Positions 28,111 through 37,432 of a DNA stretch of 64,000 bases are shown here, one piece after another. The translations under genes were made by a program, and so were the position numbers. Location of the stretch: positions 372,001 to 436,000 of the forward strand of contig NZ_JAMOZL010000003.1 of the NCBI RefSeq assembly GCF_023667495.1. Direction: 5' to 3'. Each line of letters opens with the position of its first letter. The first letter of the stretch is position 1. This stretch comes from Dyadobacter sp. MSC1_007 (GTDB lineage: Bacteria; Bacteroidota; Bacteroidia; Cytophagales; Spirosomataceae). Below the pieces are notes generated by a model, which had not been told where the DNA came from, did not search any database, and worked only from the letters and a program-made list of their open reading frames with translations.

Positions 28111-29499
28111 TCATTTTTTCTCTTTCGCCTGCTTCAATGCCGACGTGGTGATCCAATATTTCGTGATCATATTCGGGACCTCCCATTCTGGCAATTTGCC
28201 GGCTTTCAGGAACTCCATATACTTGTTCGCAACCTGCGCGAAATGCGACTCGTGGCCGGTGTCGTATTTCGCAGGAATAGTAACTTCCCAGCCCGCAGCA
28301 ATCTTTTTCAGCTCGATGCCAGGGAATTTGTCCTGAACGGATTTGAATGCGGCCGCAACCGCGTCCTCGTAAGCTTTGCTTTTGTCGGTAGTTTCAATGT
28401 AAAGGACAGGCTTGAACTTCTGGTCTTTACCCTGACGAACGATCAAGTTCGCTTTTGAGCCTTTCATGATCGAGTAATGCGTGTCGCCGGTTCCCTCGGG
28501 AGCCTGGAAATTCCACAAAACGGAAACCTTCGCATGCACGCCTTTCAGAGTGTAATTGATCTCGCCGTTGGAATACACACTCAAAGTTGAGTCTTTCACA
28601 TCCTTGCTCAGGAAGTCGGGATACTTGTCGCTTTTGGTAACGAGCTTGAATTGTGATGGCGTCAGCTGTGTTGCAGTGCGTTTTGTGCCTAGCAATTTTA
28701 CATCTTTTTGATAATCCACCACCGCATTCGGGAAGCAGCTCCATTGAACGAGATCCACAAGGTGCGTTGTTACGTCCACCATTCCTTCGCCCTGTTGCGC
28801 GACGTCGAAAAACCAGGTAGGACGCACCAGCGGTTCGCCGGAAATGTATTTGAAATAATGGTGCACACTTTCCTTCATCACAGCCGGATTCTCGGGCGTA
28901 CCTTTTTGCAGCTCCCCGAAAATCGCCGGAAGCGACGCCAGTTCGCGCTGCAATGCATTGGTGATCTCATAACGCTCGGTCATGATATCATACAAAAGCA
29001 CTTTATTTTTCTCGGCACTCGCAAATGCTTCTTTCAGTTTTTCAAAACCAGCCGCATCAATAGCCATCGGTTTGTCGGCCAGGACATTCAAGCCCGCATC
29101 GACTGATTTTTTAATGTAATCGGTCTTTTTCTGGTTGTTTCCAGCCAATACGACCACATTACCTTTCTTTTCTGAAAGCATTTTTTCAAGAAAATCAGGC
29201 CCGGTGTAAACTTCTTCCTTCCAGCTCGTTGGGTCTTCCGGACGGGTATTGTATTTCTCCACCTTGTCCAGGTAAGCCTTCACATCCGGGCCTTCGGACG
29301 CGTACACATGCACGACCGAGTCCACATCCGCGTACATCGATTTTTGGACCAGCGCCGCATGAAAGTGGCCGGGTTCCACGACGATCAGGCTTAATGGTTT
29401 CTTCTGCGCCTCGTCCTTTGCTTCCTCTTTCTCCGAATTACATCCCTGATTTAATGCCATTGCGCTCATTAAAGCGATTGTCAAGAGTTCTTTTCTCAT
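28111..29499 (-). CDS. Gfo/Idh/MocA oxidoreductase, lipoprotein
   Basis: 462 residues from the ATG at 29499; the longer form from 29526 adds nine residues ahead of a perfect lipoprotein signal (MRKELLTIALMSAMALNQGC, lipobox LNQGC). The mature protein follows the Gfo/Idh pattern: SLIVVEPGHFHAALVQ, VVVLAGNN, GLNVLADKPMAID (the EKP-like K of the family), and DVTTHLVDLVQW with the conserved histidine. It should be an NAD(P)-dependent sugar oxidoreductase anchored outside the cytoplasm. It is the last gene of the minus-strand run, 45 bp after nagB. Confidence 0.9.
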   Translation of the reverse strand: MRKELLTIALMSAMALNQGCNSEKEEAKDEAQKKPLSLIVVEPGHFHAALVQKSMYADVDSVVHVYASEGPDVKAYLDKVEKYNTRPEDPTSWKEEVYTGPDFLEKMLSEKKGNVVVLAGNNQKKTDYIKKSVDAGLNVLADKPMAIDAAGFEKLKEAFASAEKNKVLLYDIMTERYEITNALQRELASLPAIFGELQKGTPENPAVMKESVHHYFKYISGEPLVRPTWFFDVAQQGEGMVDVTTHLVDLVQWSCFPNAVVDYQKDVKLLGTKRTATQLTPSQFKLVTKSDKYPDFLSKDVKDSTLSVYSNGEINYTLKGVHAKVSVLWNFQAPEGTGDTHYSIMKGSKANLIVRQGKDQKFKPVLYIETTDKSKAYEDAVAAAFKSVQDKFPGIELKKIAAGWEVTIPAKYDTGHESHFAQVANKYMEFLKAGKLPEWEVPNMITKYWITTSALKQAKEKK

Positions 29500-29544
29500 T
29501 TGAATGGGTTGAGGTAATACATGCAAGATAGTATCCGGGCGGAA

Positions 29545-30321
29545 CTATGCCTGACTGTAAGACGAAATTTCTTTGAGCTTCCCTGAACTCGCTTTATCAA
29601 TAAACAGGATGGCGTGAGGGTGCCTGCGCAGGATTGTCGACGGGAATTCTTCCTGGATATCTTCGGACACGGTGTGGTATATCGCCTGTGCCTTTTTCTC
29701 TCCCGGAACAATGCAAAAGGCATATTTAGCCTTCATCAGGGTCGGGATGGTGAGGGTAAGAGCGGTTTCCGGAACTTCGCGTAAAGCATCGAAGCACGCG
29801 TCGTTCACTTGCTGCTGGCGACAAGCATCGTCCAGTTCTACTTTTTTAACGGTTAATGGATCGTCAAAAAAAGCTACATGCGGGTCGTTGAAAGCCAGGT
29901 GGCCATTTTCACCAATACCCAGACACACGATATCGATCGGGTTTTCTTCCAAAAGTCGTGCATATCGCTGGCATTCGGCCTCGATATCGGGAGCGTTACC
30001 GTCGAGATATGACACTGAATGTACAGGAACATGGTCGAAGAGCCGTACTTTCAGGAAATAGCCGAAATTCTGCGGGGCGTCGGCGGCGATGCCTACATAT
30101 TCATCCATATGAAATGCATTGATCTTCTCCCATTGAATGTCTTTTTCTTCTTTTAATGTAGCCAGGAACTCATTTTGGGAAGGAGCAGACGCAAATATGA
30201 TATTGACAAAATCCTTCGTATCCTGAATTTCGCGGATCTTGTCTGCAACTGCTTTCGCCGCATTCTCACCCATTTCCTGGCGGGTCTCAAAGATCTTTAT
30301 TTCGAGCTGATCGACTTTCAT
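29545..30321 (-). CDS. nagB: Glucosamine-6-phosphate deaminase
   Basis: 258 residues. It converts glucosamine 6-phosphate to fructose 6-phosphate and ammonia in the cytoplasm. Active-site motifs are FHMDEYVG (D73, E74) and GIGENGHLAFNDP (E138, H141). LTIPTLMKAKYAFCIVPGEKKAQAI is the usual C-terminal part. It lies 12 bp after nagA on the same strand and is certainly co-transcribed with it. Confidence 0.95.
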   Translation of the reverse strand: MKVDQLEIKIFETRQEMGENAAKAVADKIREIQDTKDFVNIIFASAPSQNEFLATLKEEKDIQWEKINAFHMDEYVGIAADAPQNFGYFLKVRLFDHVPVHSVSYLDGNAPDIEAECQRYARLLEENPIDIVCLGIGENGHLAFNDPHVAFFDDPLTVKKVELDDACRQQQVNDACFDALREVPETALTLTIPTLMKAKYAFCIVPGEKKAQAIYHTVSEDIQEEFPSTILRRHPHAILFIDKASSGKLKEISSYSQA

Positions 30322-30333
30322 TTTTTGGTGTAG

Positions 30334-31524
30334 TTAAATTTTTGGTATAGCGTTATGGTAAATCGTTTTTCCTTTGATGATCGTCCTTTGAATGCGGATG
30401 TCATCATCAAAAATGACAATGTCGGCGTCCTTTCCGGCTGCTAATGTGCCTTTCCGGTTATCCACGCCCATAATGCGTGCGGGCGTGGCCGTCATCATCC
30501 GTACAGCATCGAGCAGGGATACATCGGCCATTTGCACCATATTGCGCACCAGCCGGTCGGTGGTCGAAACACTTCCCGCAAACGACGTGCGGTCGGGTAA
30601 CTTGGCAACGCCATCCTCGACGATCACTTTCAGGCCGTTTTTTAAAGAACCCAATGTGCTTTCACCTTCAGGCATTCCGGCAGCGCGCATTGCATCAGTA
30701 ATGAGCGCAATGCGGTCAGGACCTTTTATTTTGTATATTAATTTCAAAAGTGGGGCAGGTAAATGCACGCCATCGGCGATGATCTCCACATCCATATCCA
30801 GCAAAAAGGCGCTTTCAATCGTACCCGCATACCGGAATGCATTCTTGCGCGTCACGCCCGACATAGCCGAGTACAAATGAGTCGCGAGCGTGTAGCCGTT
30901 TTCGTAAGCTTCCAGCACCTCTTCATAAATGGCATCAGTATGCGCTACTGCCGCCAGAATGCCTTTTTGTCTTAATCTTTTCCCAAAATCAATAGCTCCG
31001 GGCAGTTCCGGTGCGGCACTCCAGCGGGTAATGGATGAGGAATAAGCCAATACTTCTTCATATTCTTTCGGATCGGGATTGCGAATGTAGCGCGGGTCCT
31101 GCGCGCCACGCTGGCTCAATGCGAAATAGGGGCCTTCCAAATGCATTCCCAGAAACTGAGCGCCATTTGAATTGGCTGCATTGGCTTTTTGATAAAGATC
31201 CAGGGTTTCCAGTAAATCCTCTTTTTCTGCCGTGAGCGTGGTAGGAACCATCGCCGTCGTGCCATATTGCGCATGCGTTTCGGCTATTTTCAAGAATGCT
31301 TCCACGTTTCCATCCATGAAGTCATGCCCACCGCCACCGTGAATATGCAGGTCTATAAAACCAGGAGCAACATAATGCCCGGCAGCATCAATAACCTCAG
31401 CATCCGCAAAATCCACATCCCGCGCTTCAATCCCCACAATCACCCCATCCTCAATCAAAACAGTCCCATTCCGGATGTACCGGTATGGGGTAATGGCTGT
31501 TCCGTTTATAATTTTAAGTTTCAT
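30334..31524 (-). CDS. nagA: N-acetylglucosamine-6-phosphate deacetylase
   Basis: 396 residues. It removes the acetyl group from GlcNAc-6-phosphate, the step before NagB. The metal motif is GFIDLHIHGGGG (H60, H62); the second metal ligand E130 is in GMHLEGPYF. VAHTDAIYEE, ATHLYSAMSGV and the catalytic aspartate in LITDAMRAAG are all present. It is followed after 12 bp by nagB. The transporter upstream at 31696 is separated by a 171-bp gap holding repeat copy 3. Confidence 0.95.
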   Translation of the reverse strand: MKLKIINGTAITPYRYIRNGTVLIEDGVIVGIEARDVDFADAEVIDAAGHYVAPGFIDLHIHGGGGHDFMDGNVEAFLKIAETHAQYGTTAMVPTTLTAEKEDLLETLDLYQKANAANSNGAQFLGMHLEGPYFALSQRGAQDPRYIRNPDPKEYEEVLAYSSSITRWSAAPELPGAIDFGKRLRQKGILAAVAHTDAIYEEVLEAYENGYTLATHLYSAMSGVTRKNAFRYAGTIESAFLLDMDVEIIADGVHLPAPLLKLIYKIKGPDRIALITDAMRAAGMPEGESTLGSLKNGLKVIVEDGVAKLPDRTSFAGSVSTTDRLVRNMVQMADVSLLDAVRMMTATPARIMGVDNRKGTLAAGKDADIVIFDDDIRIQRTIIKGKTIYHNAIPKI

Positions 31525-31568
31525 TCGTTTTTAAGTTGTTGACGCTGCCAATTGGCTATTTTCCCGTT

Positions 31569-31645
31569 TGTCAGTCTGAGCGCAGCCGAAGACAGTTCGT
31601 ACGGAATACCGTCGTGCATGCGCTTCGACTGCGCTCAGGGTGACA
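31569..31645. repeat. Dispersed palindromic repeat, copy 3
   Basis: tgtcagtctgagcgcagccg and gcttcgactgcgctcagggt form the arms around about 30 bp. It lies between the sugar transporter and nagA, within a probable operon. Confidence 0.88.
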
Positions 31646-31695
31646 TTTCCGTCCCATTCCTTACTTTCTCCCTTCCTCCATCCTCCTTTCTCCCC

Positions 31696-33018
31696 CTAAA
31701 ACCCCCATTTACGAAGTTTATGCCCTTTCACCGCATAAAAAACCAAATACAAATAACAAGGCAACAGCACCCAATACGCCTGGCGTACATCCAGTGTATC
31801 TGCGAAATGGCCGTAGAAAAGCGGCATAATAGCGTTACCGCACAGACCCATGATCATCACCGAGGCCCCCAGCTTGGTAAACCGGCCTAAGTCATCCAGC
31901 GCAAGCGGCCATATGCCCGCCCACACGAGGGAGTTGGCAAGGCCGAGCAGCACGACGAACCAGATTGAAAGGTCGGCAGTGTGGCCCAGGAAGTTCACTT
32001 CCCCCTTTGCGAAGATGATGAGCAATGTAAAAATCGTCCCCAGCAAAGTGCAGATTCGCAATGCATTCACCTGACTAATGAATTTTGGAATAACAGTAAT
32101 ACCAATGAGATATCCGCATATCGTGCAGAAAAGCGTGTAGGATGGAAATACCTTGGCTTCAAGCAGATCGATACCCATTGAATTGGCATAACCGATAATG
32201 GTGTCGATCGCGATCACCTGCGTACCCACATGCAGGAAGATCGCCAAGGCTCCGAGGATGAGGTGTGGAAAGTCGAAAATGCTTTTCTTGCCTGCATTGG
32301 CGGTTGCTACTTCGCCGGTCTCATGCTCGGTGTCGATCTCTGGCAGTGGCGATTTGAAAACCAGGATTCCTAATGTAAACAAGAACATACCAAGGCCAAT
32401 ATACGGGTTGATCACCCGCCTAATGAGTTCATCTAACGCCGCGCTGCGTTCCAGATCGGTCATAGAACTTAGCTGGGCAAAGAGATCTGTATCGGTCGGT
32501 TTCAGGATCACAGCTGCGAAGACGATAGGGGACAGGATCCCGGCAGCTTTGTTGCAAATGCCCATTATACTGATCCGCTGCGCAGCCCGTTCTTTCGCCC
32601 CGAGGATGGTAATGTACGGATTAGCCGCTGTTTGCAATATGGCCAGTCCGATGCCGATCGTGAACAGGCCTACCAGGAAAATCTCATAGGTACGCGACAT
32701 TGCCGCCGGAACAAAAATGAACGCGCCTAAAGCCATAGCCCAGAAACCAAACATCATCCCCTTTTTGAACCCGACGGCTTTCAGCAAATAAGACGAAGGT
32801 ACCGACATCACGAAATAGGCAATGTAAAATGCAAATGCGACAAGGTAAGCCTGAAAGCTCGTCAGTTCACAGGCGATTTTGAAATAGGGGATCAAAATAG
32901 AATTGACCCATGACACAAACCCGAAAATGAAGAACATCAGCCCGATCAGTAAGATCGAGATCGTCGTTTCCCGCTTTGTGAGGTTTTCTACTTTGATGGC
33001 AATGGCTTCGCTTTTCAT
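31696..33018 (-). CDS. Sugar MFS transporter (FucP/NagP type)
   Basis: 440 residues with about twelve membrane segments. FFIFGFVSWVNSILIPYFK at the first helix, then YFVMSVPSSYLLKAVGFKKGM and AANPYITILGAKERAAQRISI are the signatures of the FHS (fucose/glucose/GlcNAc:H+ symporter) family. Next to nagA and nagB the likely substrate is N-acetylglucosamine (NagP role), but there is no GlcNAc kinase in the window, so this is inference. It is preceded by a 277-bp gap with four REP-like palindromes. Confidence 0.9.
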   Translation of the reverse strand: MKSEAIAIKVENLTKRETTISILLIGLMFFIFGFVSWVNSILIPYFKIACELTSFQAYLVAFAFYIAYFVMSVPSSYLLKAVGFKKGMMFGFWAMALGAFIFVPAAMSRTYEIFLVGLFTIGIGLAILQTAANPYITILGAKERAAQRISIMGICNKAAGILSPIVFAAVILKPTDTDLFAQLSSMTDLERSAALDELIRRVINPYIGLGMFLFTLGILVFKSPLPEIDTEHETGEVATANAGKKSIFDFPHLILGALAIFLHVGTQVIAIDTIIGYANSMGIDLLEAKVFPSYTLFCTICGYLIGITVIPKFISQVNALRICTLLGTIFTLLIIFAKGEVNFLGHTADLSIWFVVLLGLANSLVWAGIWPLALDDLGRFTKLGASVMIMGLCGNAIMPLFYGHFADTLDVRQAYWVLLPCYLYLVFYAVKGHKLRKWGF

Positions 33019-33039
33019 TGATTACATTTTTTGTTCCAT

Positions 33040-33264
33040 CCGTCGGATGAATCCGACGGGTAGTGACTGTGGGTTTGTTCGTTTTTTGAATTCCCTTCCG
33101 TCAGATGAATCTGACGGGAATTGATTTTTAATTATTTCGAATGAATCGGACATAGATGATTCAAATCAATTTCCGTCCGGATTTATCCGACGGGGAGGGG
33201 CCGTGAAATTGTTGCCGGGATCCGTATTTTAAAAAATCCATTTCTGTCCGGATTTATCCGCCGG
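33040..33264. repeat. Cluster of four REP-like palindromes
   Basis: Units are at 33040-33059 (CCGTCGGA-TGAA-TCCGACGG), 33098-33117 (CCGTCAGA-TGAA-TCTGACGG), 33173-33193 (CCGTCCGGA-TTTA-TCCGACGG, one bulged C) and 33244-33264 (a decayed form of the third). The outer bases CCGTC and GACGG are fixed while the inner stem bases change on both sides together. They fill the gap between two co-directional genes. Confidence 0.85.
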
Positions 33265-33295
33265 GAAACGGGTCCCCGGGGGACGATTCGTCGTT

Positions 33296-34693
33296 TCAAA
33301 TCGTCGGTTCCCAGCCTTTTTGATACTCGCGTTTCCAGAACTTTTCCGCAGCCTTACTTCCTTTAATATGCCCATTCGTTGGGTCAATATTCAGCGTCTC
33401 GCCGGAGCGGATGGCTATATTGCCTAGTTGGGCCAATAACGTGCTCTGATGTCCACCGACGATCTCGGCTGCCACGACAGTGCCTTTTTTGATCCCGTCA
33501 AAGAAATTCTGGATATGAAATGCATCGAGGCTCTGCGAAGGGTTCATCTTATTGCGCGGATCGATCACAAGGTCGTTTTTCACATCCTTTATTAGCTTGT
33601 TATCAAGGTCATAAATCTTATAGTTATTACCCTCTCCGATTTGCAGCGAGCCTTTTTCACCATAAAATACCACTCCTACACTGCTACCTTCAATTGTGCG
33701 GCCATTGCAGCTGCGGCCTTCCCAGGTCATTGCGGTATTGTTAGCAAATTCGAGATTGATTACCTGGGTATCAGGAGTTTCCCAATCGTCTTTGTAACGG
33801 AAACGGCCACCAGAGGAGGTAACTCTGGTCGGGTAATCGACTTGCAGGCCCCAGCGCATCAGATCGAGCATGTGGGTGCCGTTGTTAAGTGCTTCGCCCG
33901 TTCCCCAATTCCAGAACCAGTGCCAGTTGTAATGCACCAGGTTGTCTTTGAATGCACGGCGAGGCGCGGGTCCTTGCCATAGTTCGTAGTCCAGCCAGGA
34001 AGGCACAGCGGTTTCTTTACCTATGCCAATCGAAGCGCGATTGTTGGTATACCAGCCTTTGGCAAAGTACGGCCGACCGATCACACCATCATGCACCTCT
34101 TTGATCCCGGCAGCGACATTGGGCCAAGAGCGGCGCTGGTTACCCATCTGGATTACATTCTTATATTTTTTAGCAACCGCCACCAGCAACTCTCCTTCAT
34201 GTGGGTTATGGCTGCAAGGTTTTTCAAGATACACATGCTTACCTGCTTTGGATGCCAGAATGGCCGCCGGTGCATGCCAGTGGTCGGGCGCGGCCACTAC
34301 CAATGCGTCCATATCCTTATTTTCCAATGCTTTCCTGAAATCGGGAATGTTTGCAGGTTTGGATTTTTGCAGGTCATTCACCGTTGCAATGCACTTTTCA
34401 GCAGCGCGGGAATCGACATCGGAGATTGATACTACTTCGCAATTGGGTTGTAATGCATAGTTAGACGACAATGCAAGCCCACGGCTGTTTACGCCCATTA
34501 CACCCACATGTACCTTTTCATTCGCACCGAGTATTCGGGCATAGCTCTTCGGACTAAAACCGGGCAGTACACCACCAAAAGTCAGTAATGCGCTTCCTGC
34601 CAATGATTTTTTGATGAAATCGCGGCGGTCGTCATCGCGGCGGTCGTCACCGCGGCGGTCGTTACTGCTGTTATGAGAATTTAGATTTTCCAT
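33296..34693 (-). CDS. Gfo/Idh/MocA oxidoreductase with twin-arginine signal
   Basis: 465 residues. The N-terminus has a Tat signal (DDRRDFIKKSLAGSALLTFGG) preceded by an unusual DDRR-rich stretch from a DNA repeat. The NAD-binding start is VHVGVMGVNSRG, then ALVVAAPDHWHAPAAILASKAGKHVYLEKPCSHN (EKP motif) and the catalytic-domain segment WNWGTGEALNNGTHMLDLMRWGL (conserved H). This is the large exported Gfo/Idh subfamily of Bacteroidota and Planctomycetota. It probably oxidises a sugar in the periplasm with a pre-bound cofactor. It lies upstream of the transporter and nagAB. Confidence 0.92.
   Translation of the reverse strand: MENLNSHNSSNDRRGDDRRDDDRRDFIKKSLAGSALLTFGGVLPGFSPKSYARILGANEKVHVGVMGVNSRGLALSSNYALQPNCEVVSISDVDSRAAEKCIATVNDLQKSKPANIPDFRKALENKDMDALVVAAPDHWHAPAAILASKAGKHVYLEKPCSHNPHEGELLVAVAKKYKNVIQMGNQRRSWPNVAAGIKEVHDGVIGRPYFAKGWYTNNRASIGIGKETAVPSWLDYELWQGPAPRRAFKDNLVHYNWHWFWNWGTGEALNNGTHMLDLMRWGLQVDYPTRVTSSGGRFRYKDDWETPDTQVINLEFANNTAMTWEGRSCNGRTIEGSSVGVVFYGEKGSLQIGEGNNYKIYDLDNKLIKDVKNDLVIDPRNKMNPSQSLDAFHIQNFFDGIKKGTVVAAEIVGGHQSTLLAQLGNIAIRSGETLNIDPTNGHIKGSKAAEKFWKREYQKGWEPTI
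34621..34665. repeat. Three tandem 15-bp units inside a Tat signal
   Basis: cgcggcggtcgtcat, cgcggcggtcgtcac and cgcggcggtcgttac follow each other without a gap. They encode the DDRRD-type repeats at the N-terminus of the Gfo/Idh gene and keep its reading frame, since the unit is a multiple of three. Confidence 0.92.
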
Positions 34694-34720
34694 TGAAAAA
34701 AGGATTAAGGTCTTGAAGTA

Positions 34721-36040
34721 TTATTTGAATGGGTTTGGAATCTTAACGAGGTCCTGGATTGTGTTACCCTCATGCTCGAAACGCGCCAGCGTATATACAT
34801 CGCCATTTACGCCCACAGCGATGGAATTGACGTAAGTCGGCCTCTTACCATCTTGATAAAATATGGCCCCGTGATCGATATAGGTTTGTGTTGGCAGATG
34901 ATAAGTCACGAGATGCAGGTTTTCTAACCCTTTGGCAGCACCTTTCGCGATCTGATCTTCGCCTTTAACGCGTTTGCCGTTTTCGTAAACAGGTCCGCCG
35001 GTTAGGTAATAAATCGTTTCCTGATCCGGCCCGAGCTGAAAGCCGAGATAGCCATAACTGAACTGATCGAACATCCCGCTTCGTTTGGAAGGGCCTGAGG
35101 TAATGCGTTCCACAAGCTCGATCTGTTCCGCTCTCGGATCAAATCGGAACAGATAGCCGGAATTTCCATGCACACCATAAGCTACCTGCTCGCCGGGATG
35201 CCAGAATATCTTCCGCCAGTTGTAGGACATGCTGCCGGGACGGGTAGGATCATATTTGCCAAAGTAATCCAGACGCAGGTCTACATTTTCCAGCAGTCGC
35301 AAGATCTGTGTATCAGGATTATAGGTAAAAATATCACCTTCGGCAACCGAGAAATAAACGTCAGCATTTTGAGCATCCACAAACAACGACCGGCACAGCG
35401 ACCGAAAATCGTCACCCGGAGTGCCTGCCTCACCGCGGTGTGAAATAGGGCCAAGATTTTTGAGGATATTTTGATCTACATCATAATGGATAAAATTGCC
35501 ACTGGGCCACGTAATGCCATACAAATGGCCCCGTTCCCGGTCCATTGTCATCGAAACCATTCCTTCGCCATTTGGTACCAATGCAAGATCTTCGAATGCG
35601 CCGGTTTGAAGATCGTATGATAGAAAATGCCCGCCTGGATAAAGCGCATAACCTTCCGGGGCCTGTTCGGGAAGCCGGTCCATGCCGTCGATCAACTGAT
35701 AATAACCCACATGCGTCGAAAAATAAAGCTTCCCGTTTCGTTCGTAGAAACGAACGTGACTTTTTCCTTGCGGGATTGCCTTTAAATGCGTTTCGCCACA
35801 GATTTCGGTGAGGTCGCCCAGGAAACGGATCGCGTCAGTTTGCGGATCGTACACATACATTTGTCCTCCGATCTCGTAATTATCGGACGAAAGCACATAG
35901 TAAATCTTTCCATCACTGGCAGCCGAAAGCGCATTATAAGTGTCGTGCGCACGCTCGAACCCGGAAAAGTAATGCGTCGCGATCAAGGGTTTCTGGTCGG
36001 TTAATGATTCAAAAGCAATGAAATAGTCAGTACTGTTCAC
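34721..36040 (-). CDS. Beta-propeller-like protein of unknown function
   Basis: 439 residues from a GTG at 36040; a TAA is in frame upstream and no ATG lies between. Repeated propeller-type strands are visible (GKIYYVLSSDNYEIGGQMYVYDPQTDAIRFLGDL, FLSYDLQTGAFEDLA, GHLYGITWPSGNFIHYDVDQ, GDIFTYNPDTQILRLL, GYLFRFDPRAEQIELV), about six blades. There is no signal peptide, unlike most neighbours. I cannot name a family. The position between the Tat-exported Gfo/Idh and the ceramidase-like gene (24-bp gap) points to a role in the same sugar pathway. Confidence 0.8.
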   Translation of the reverse strand: MNSTDYFIAFESLTDQKPLIATHYFSGFERAHDTYNALSAASDGKIYYVLSSDNYEIGGQMYVYDPQTDAIRFLGDLTEICGETHLKAIPQGKSHVRFYERNGKLYFSTHVGYYQLIDGMDRLPEQAPEGYALYPGGHFLSYDLQTGAFEDLALVPNGEGMVSMTMDRERGHLYGITWPSGNFIHYDVDQNILKNLGPISHRGEAGTPGDDFRSLCRSLFVDAQNADVYFSVAEGDIFTYNPDTQILRLLENVDLRLDYFGKYDPTRPGSMSYNWRKIFWHPGEQVAYGVHGNSGYLFRFDPRAEQIELVERITSGPSKRSGMFDQFSYGYLGFQLGPDQETIYYLTGGPVYENGKRVKGEDQIAKGAAKGLENLHLVTYHLPTQTYIDHGAIFYQDGKRPTYVNSIAVGVNGDVYTLARFEHEGNTIQDLVKIPNPFK

Positions 36041-36064
36041 TTTCCGGGAGGGTCGTTGGGTATA

Positions 36065-37432
36065 TTAATTTTTGATAAGCCGGGACTCGGGCTTGGTCAC
36101 GCCAGCTTGTTTGGCGAGCTGCACCATTGCATTCAGTATTTCAATTTCAACATCGGACGCCCAAGTCGCAGGCAATCCGTACACAATCGCAGCGACTTCG
36201 CCTTCATACCCACCTTCCCGAAGGATTGTCGTGCTGGGAATGTAAGTCATCACATCATTGGAATACCCCATTACAAATGTCTCCTGCCCGAATATTTTTT
36301 TGAGATTGATAGCATAATCCACGACCAGCTCTCCGCCTAATGTCATAATGGCCTGATCTCCCAGCTTCCAAACCTGCAATGGGAAAGGATAGGAAGTGAT
36401 GAATGTGTCGCCTTTATCGATCTTTTCGATCATCCGTTTCGCCCATTTCTGTTGGTAACTGGTCGTTTTTTCGACCATAGCAGCGAGTTGGGCCCGGGTA
36501 GGAGCGGTGGTAAGGGATAAATTTACTTCGGTATAGGCCGTTTGCAGTTTAGGGGCTAACGGCGTCATATCTTCACTCAAAACCCTTTCTACTGCCGCTG
36601 CAAGCGTTTTTCCATATTGAATGGCTAATGGGACAGTATGCCGGGGAAGCGGGTTCTGGTCGGCTCCGGCGCCCTGGAAAAACAAGGCAGTAGTGCCTGG
36701 ATACAATTTTTCAAGTTCAATCTGAGCATATCCGGGATAGTCGCCCGACCAGTTATAACCGTCGAGCACCGTCGGGTGACAGGCATAGCCGAATGCAACG
36801 GCCAGCATTTTTCCATTGGCATCCGTTACCTTCAATACTGGGACAGCAGCGTCGCCCGGGCCGGTTATTTCGGTCAGCCGTTCGAGGGTAGCGGCATCAT
36901 TATTCCGCCTGTTGACCTGAAACCGGGTAACTCCGTTTTTGGATTCGATTTTTGCCGGTTGGAGCGCTTTGAATGCATTACCGGTTAATGTGACGATTTG
37001 TTCAGTTAATCTTGTTGAATATGCGTCGATTTTCTTTTGCTCGGCTGCGTCAATTGGGTAAATGTCCGGAAGTGCAGCGCCAAGCACGGGACCTGAATGG
37101 GTATGCGAGCTGTTGAGGATGATCTGTGCCTTGGATAATTTGAATTTAGCTTCGATCTGGCGGCGGATCTCATCGGAAATCGCTTTGGGAAAACCCAACA
37201 GATCGGTTGTAATGAGCACTGCCTGCTTACCTTCGGCATCCTGCAATGCAAGCGCCTTAGCCCAGATATCGTGCAGTTTGCCCTCGGACGCGTGTGTCCG
37301 CGCTGCGAAACCCGCCATCCACAAAGGCCCTTCTGGTGTGATGGATACTTTTGCTACGCCGACCTTCCAACCCTGAGCGGAAGTTGGCAGCAAAGGAGAG
37401 AGCAATAGTGCAAATGCAATCAGTATCCTCAT
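36065..37432 (-). CDS. Neutral/alkaline ceramidase-like secreted hydrolase
   Basis: 455 residues. A signal peptide covers residues 1-19 (MRILIAFALLLSPLLPTSA). The N-terminal domain of the neutral ceramidase family is seen: VGVAKVSITPEGPLWMAGFAAR, LITTDLLGF, NSSHTHSGP (zinc ligand region) and YACHPTVLDGYNWSGDYPG. The full ceramidase is longer (about 650 residues or more) and has a C-terminal domain missing here. Such short forms are common near sugar genes in Bacteroidota, so the substrate need not be ceramide. Its first four bases overlap the end of the DegT-like gene. Confidence 0.87.
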   Translation of the reverse strand: MRILIAFALLLSPLLPTSAQGWKVGVAKVSITPEGPLWMAGFAARTHASEGKLHDIWAKALALQDAEGKQAVLITTDLLGFPKAISDEIRRQIEAKFKLSKAQIILNSSHTHSGPVLGAALPDIYPIDAAEQKKIDAYSTRLTEQIVTLTGNAFKALQPAKIESKNGVTRFQVNRRNNDAATLERLTEITGPGDAAVPVLKVTDANGKMLAVAFGYACHPTVLDGYNWSGDYPGYAQIELEKLYPGTTALFFQGAGADQNPLPRHTVPLAIQYGKTLAAAVERVLSEDMTPLAPKLQTAYTEVNLSLTTAPTRAQLAAMVEKTTSYQQKWAKRMIEKIDKGDTFITSYPFPLQVWKLGDQAIMTLGGELVVDYAINLKKIFGQETFVMGYSNDVMTYIPSTTILREGGYEGEVAAIVYGLPATWASDVEIEILNAMVQLAKQAGVTKPESRLIKN

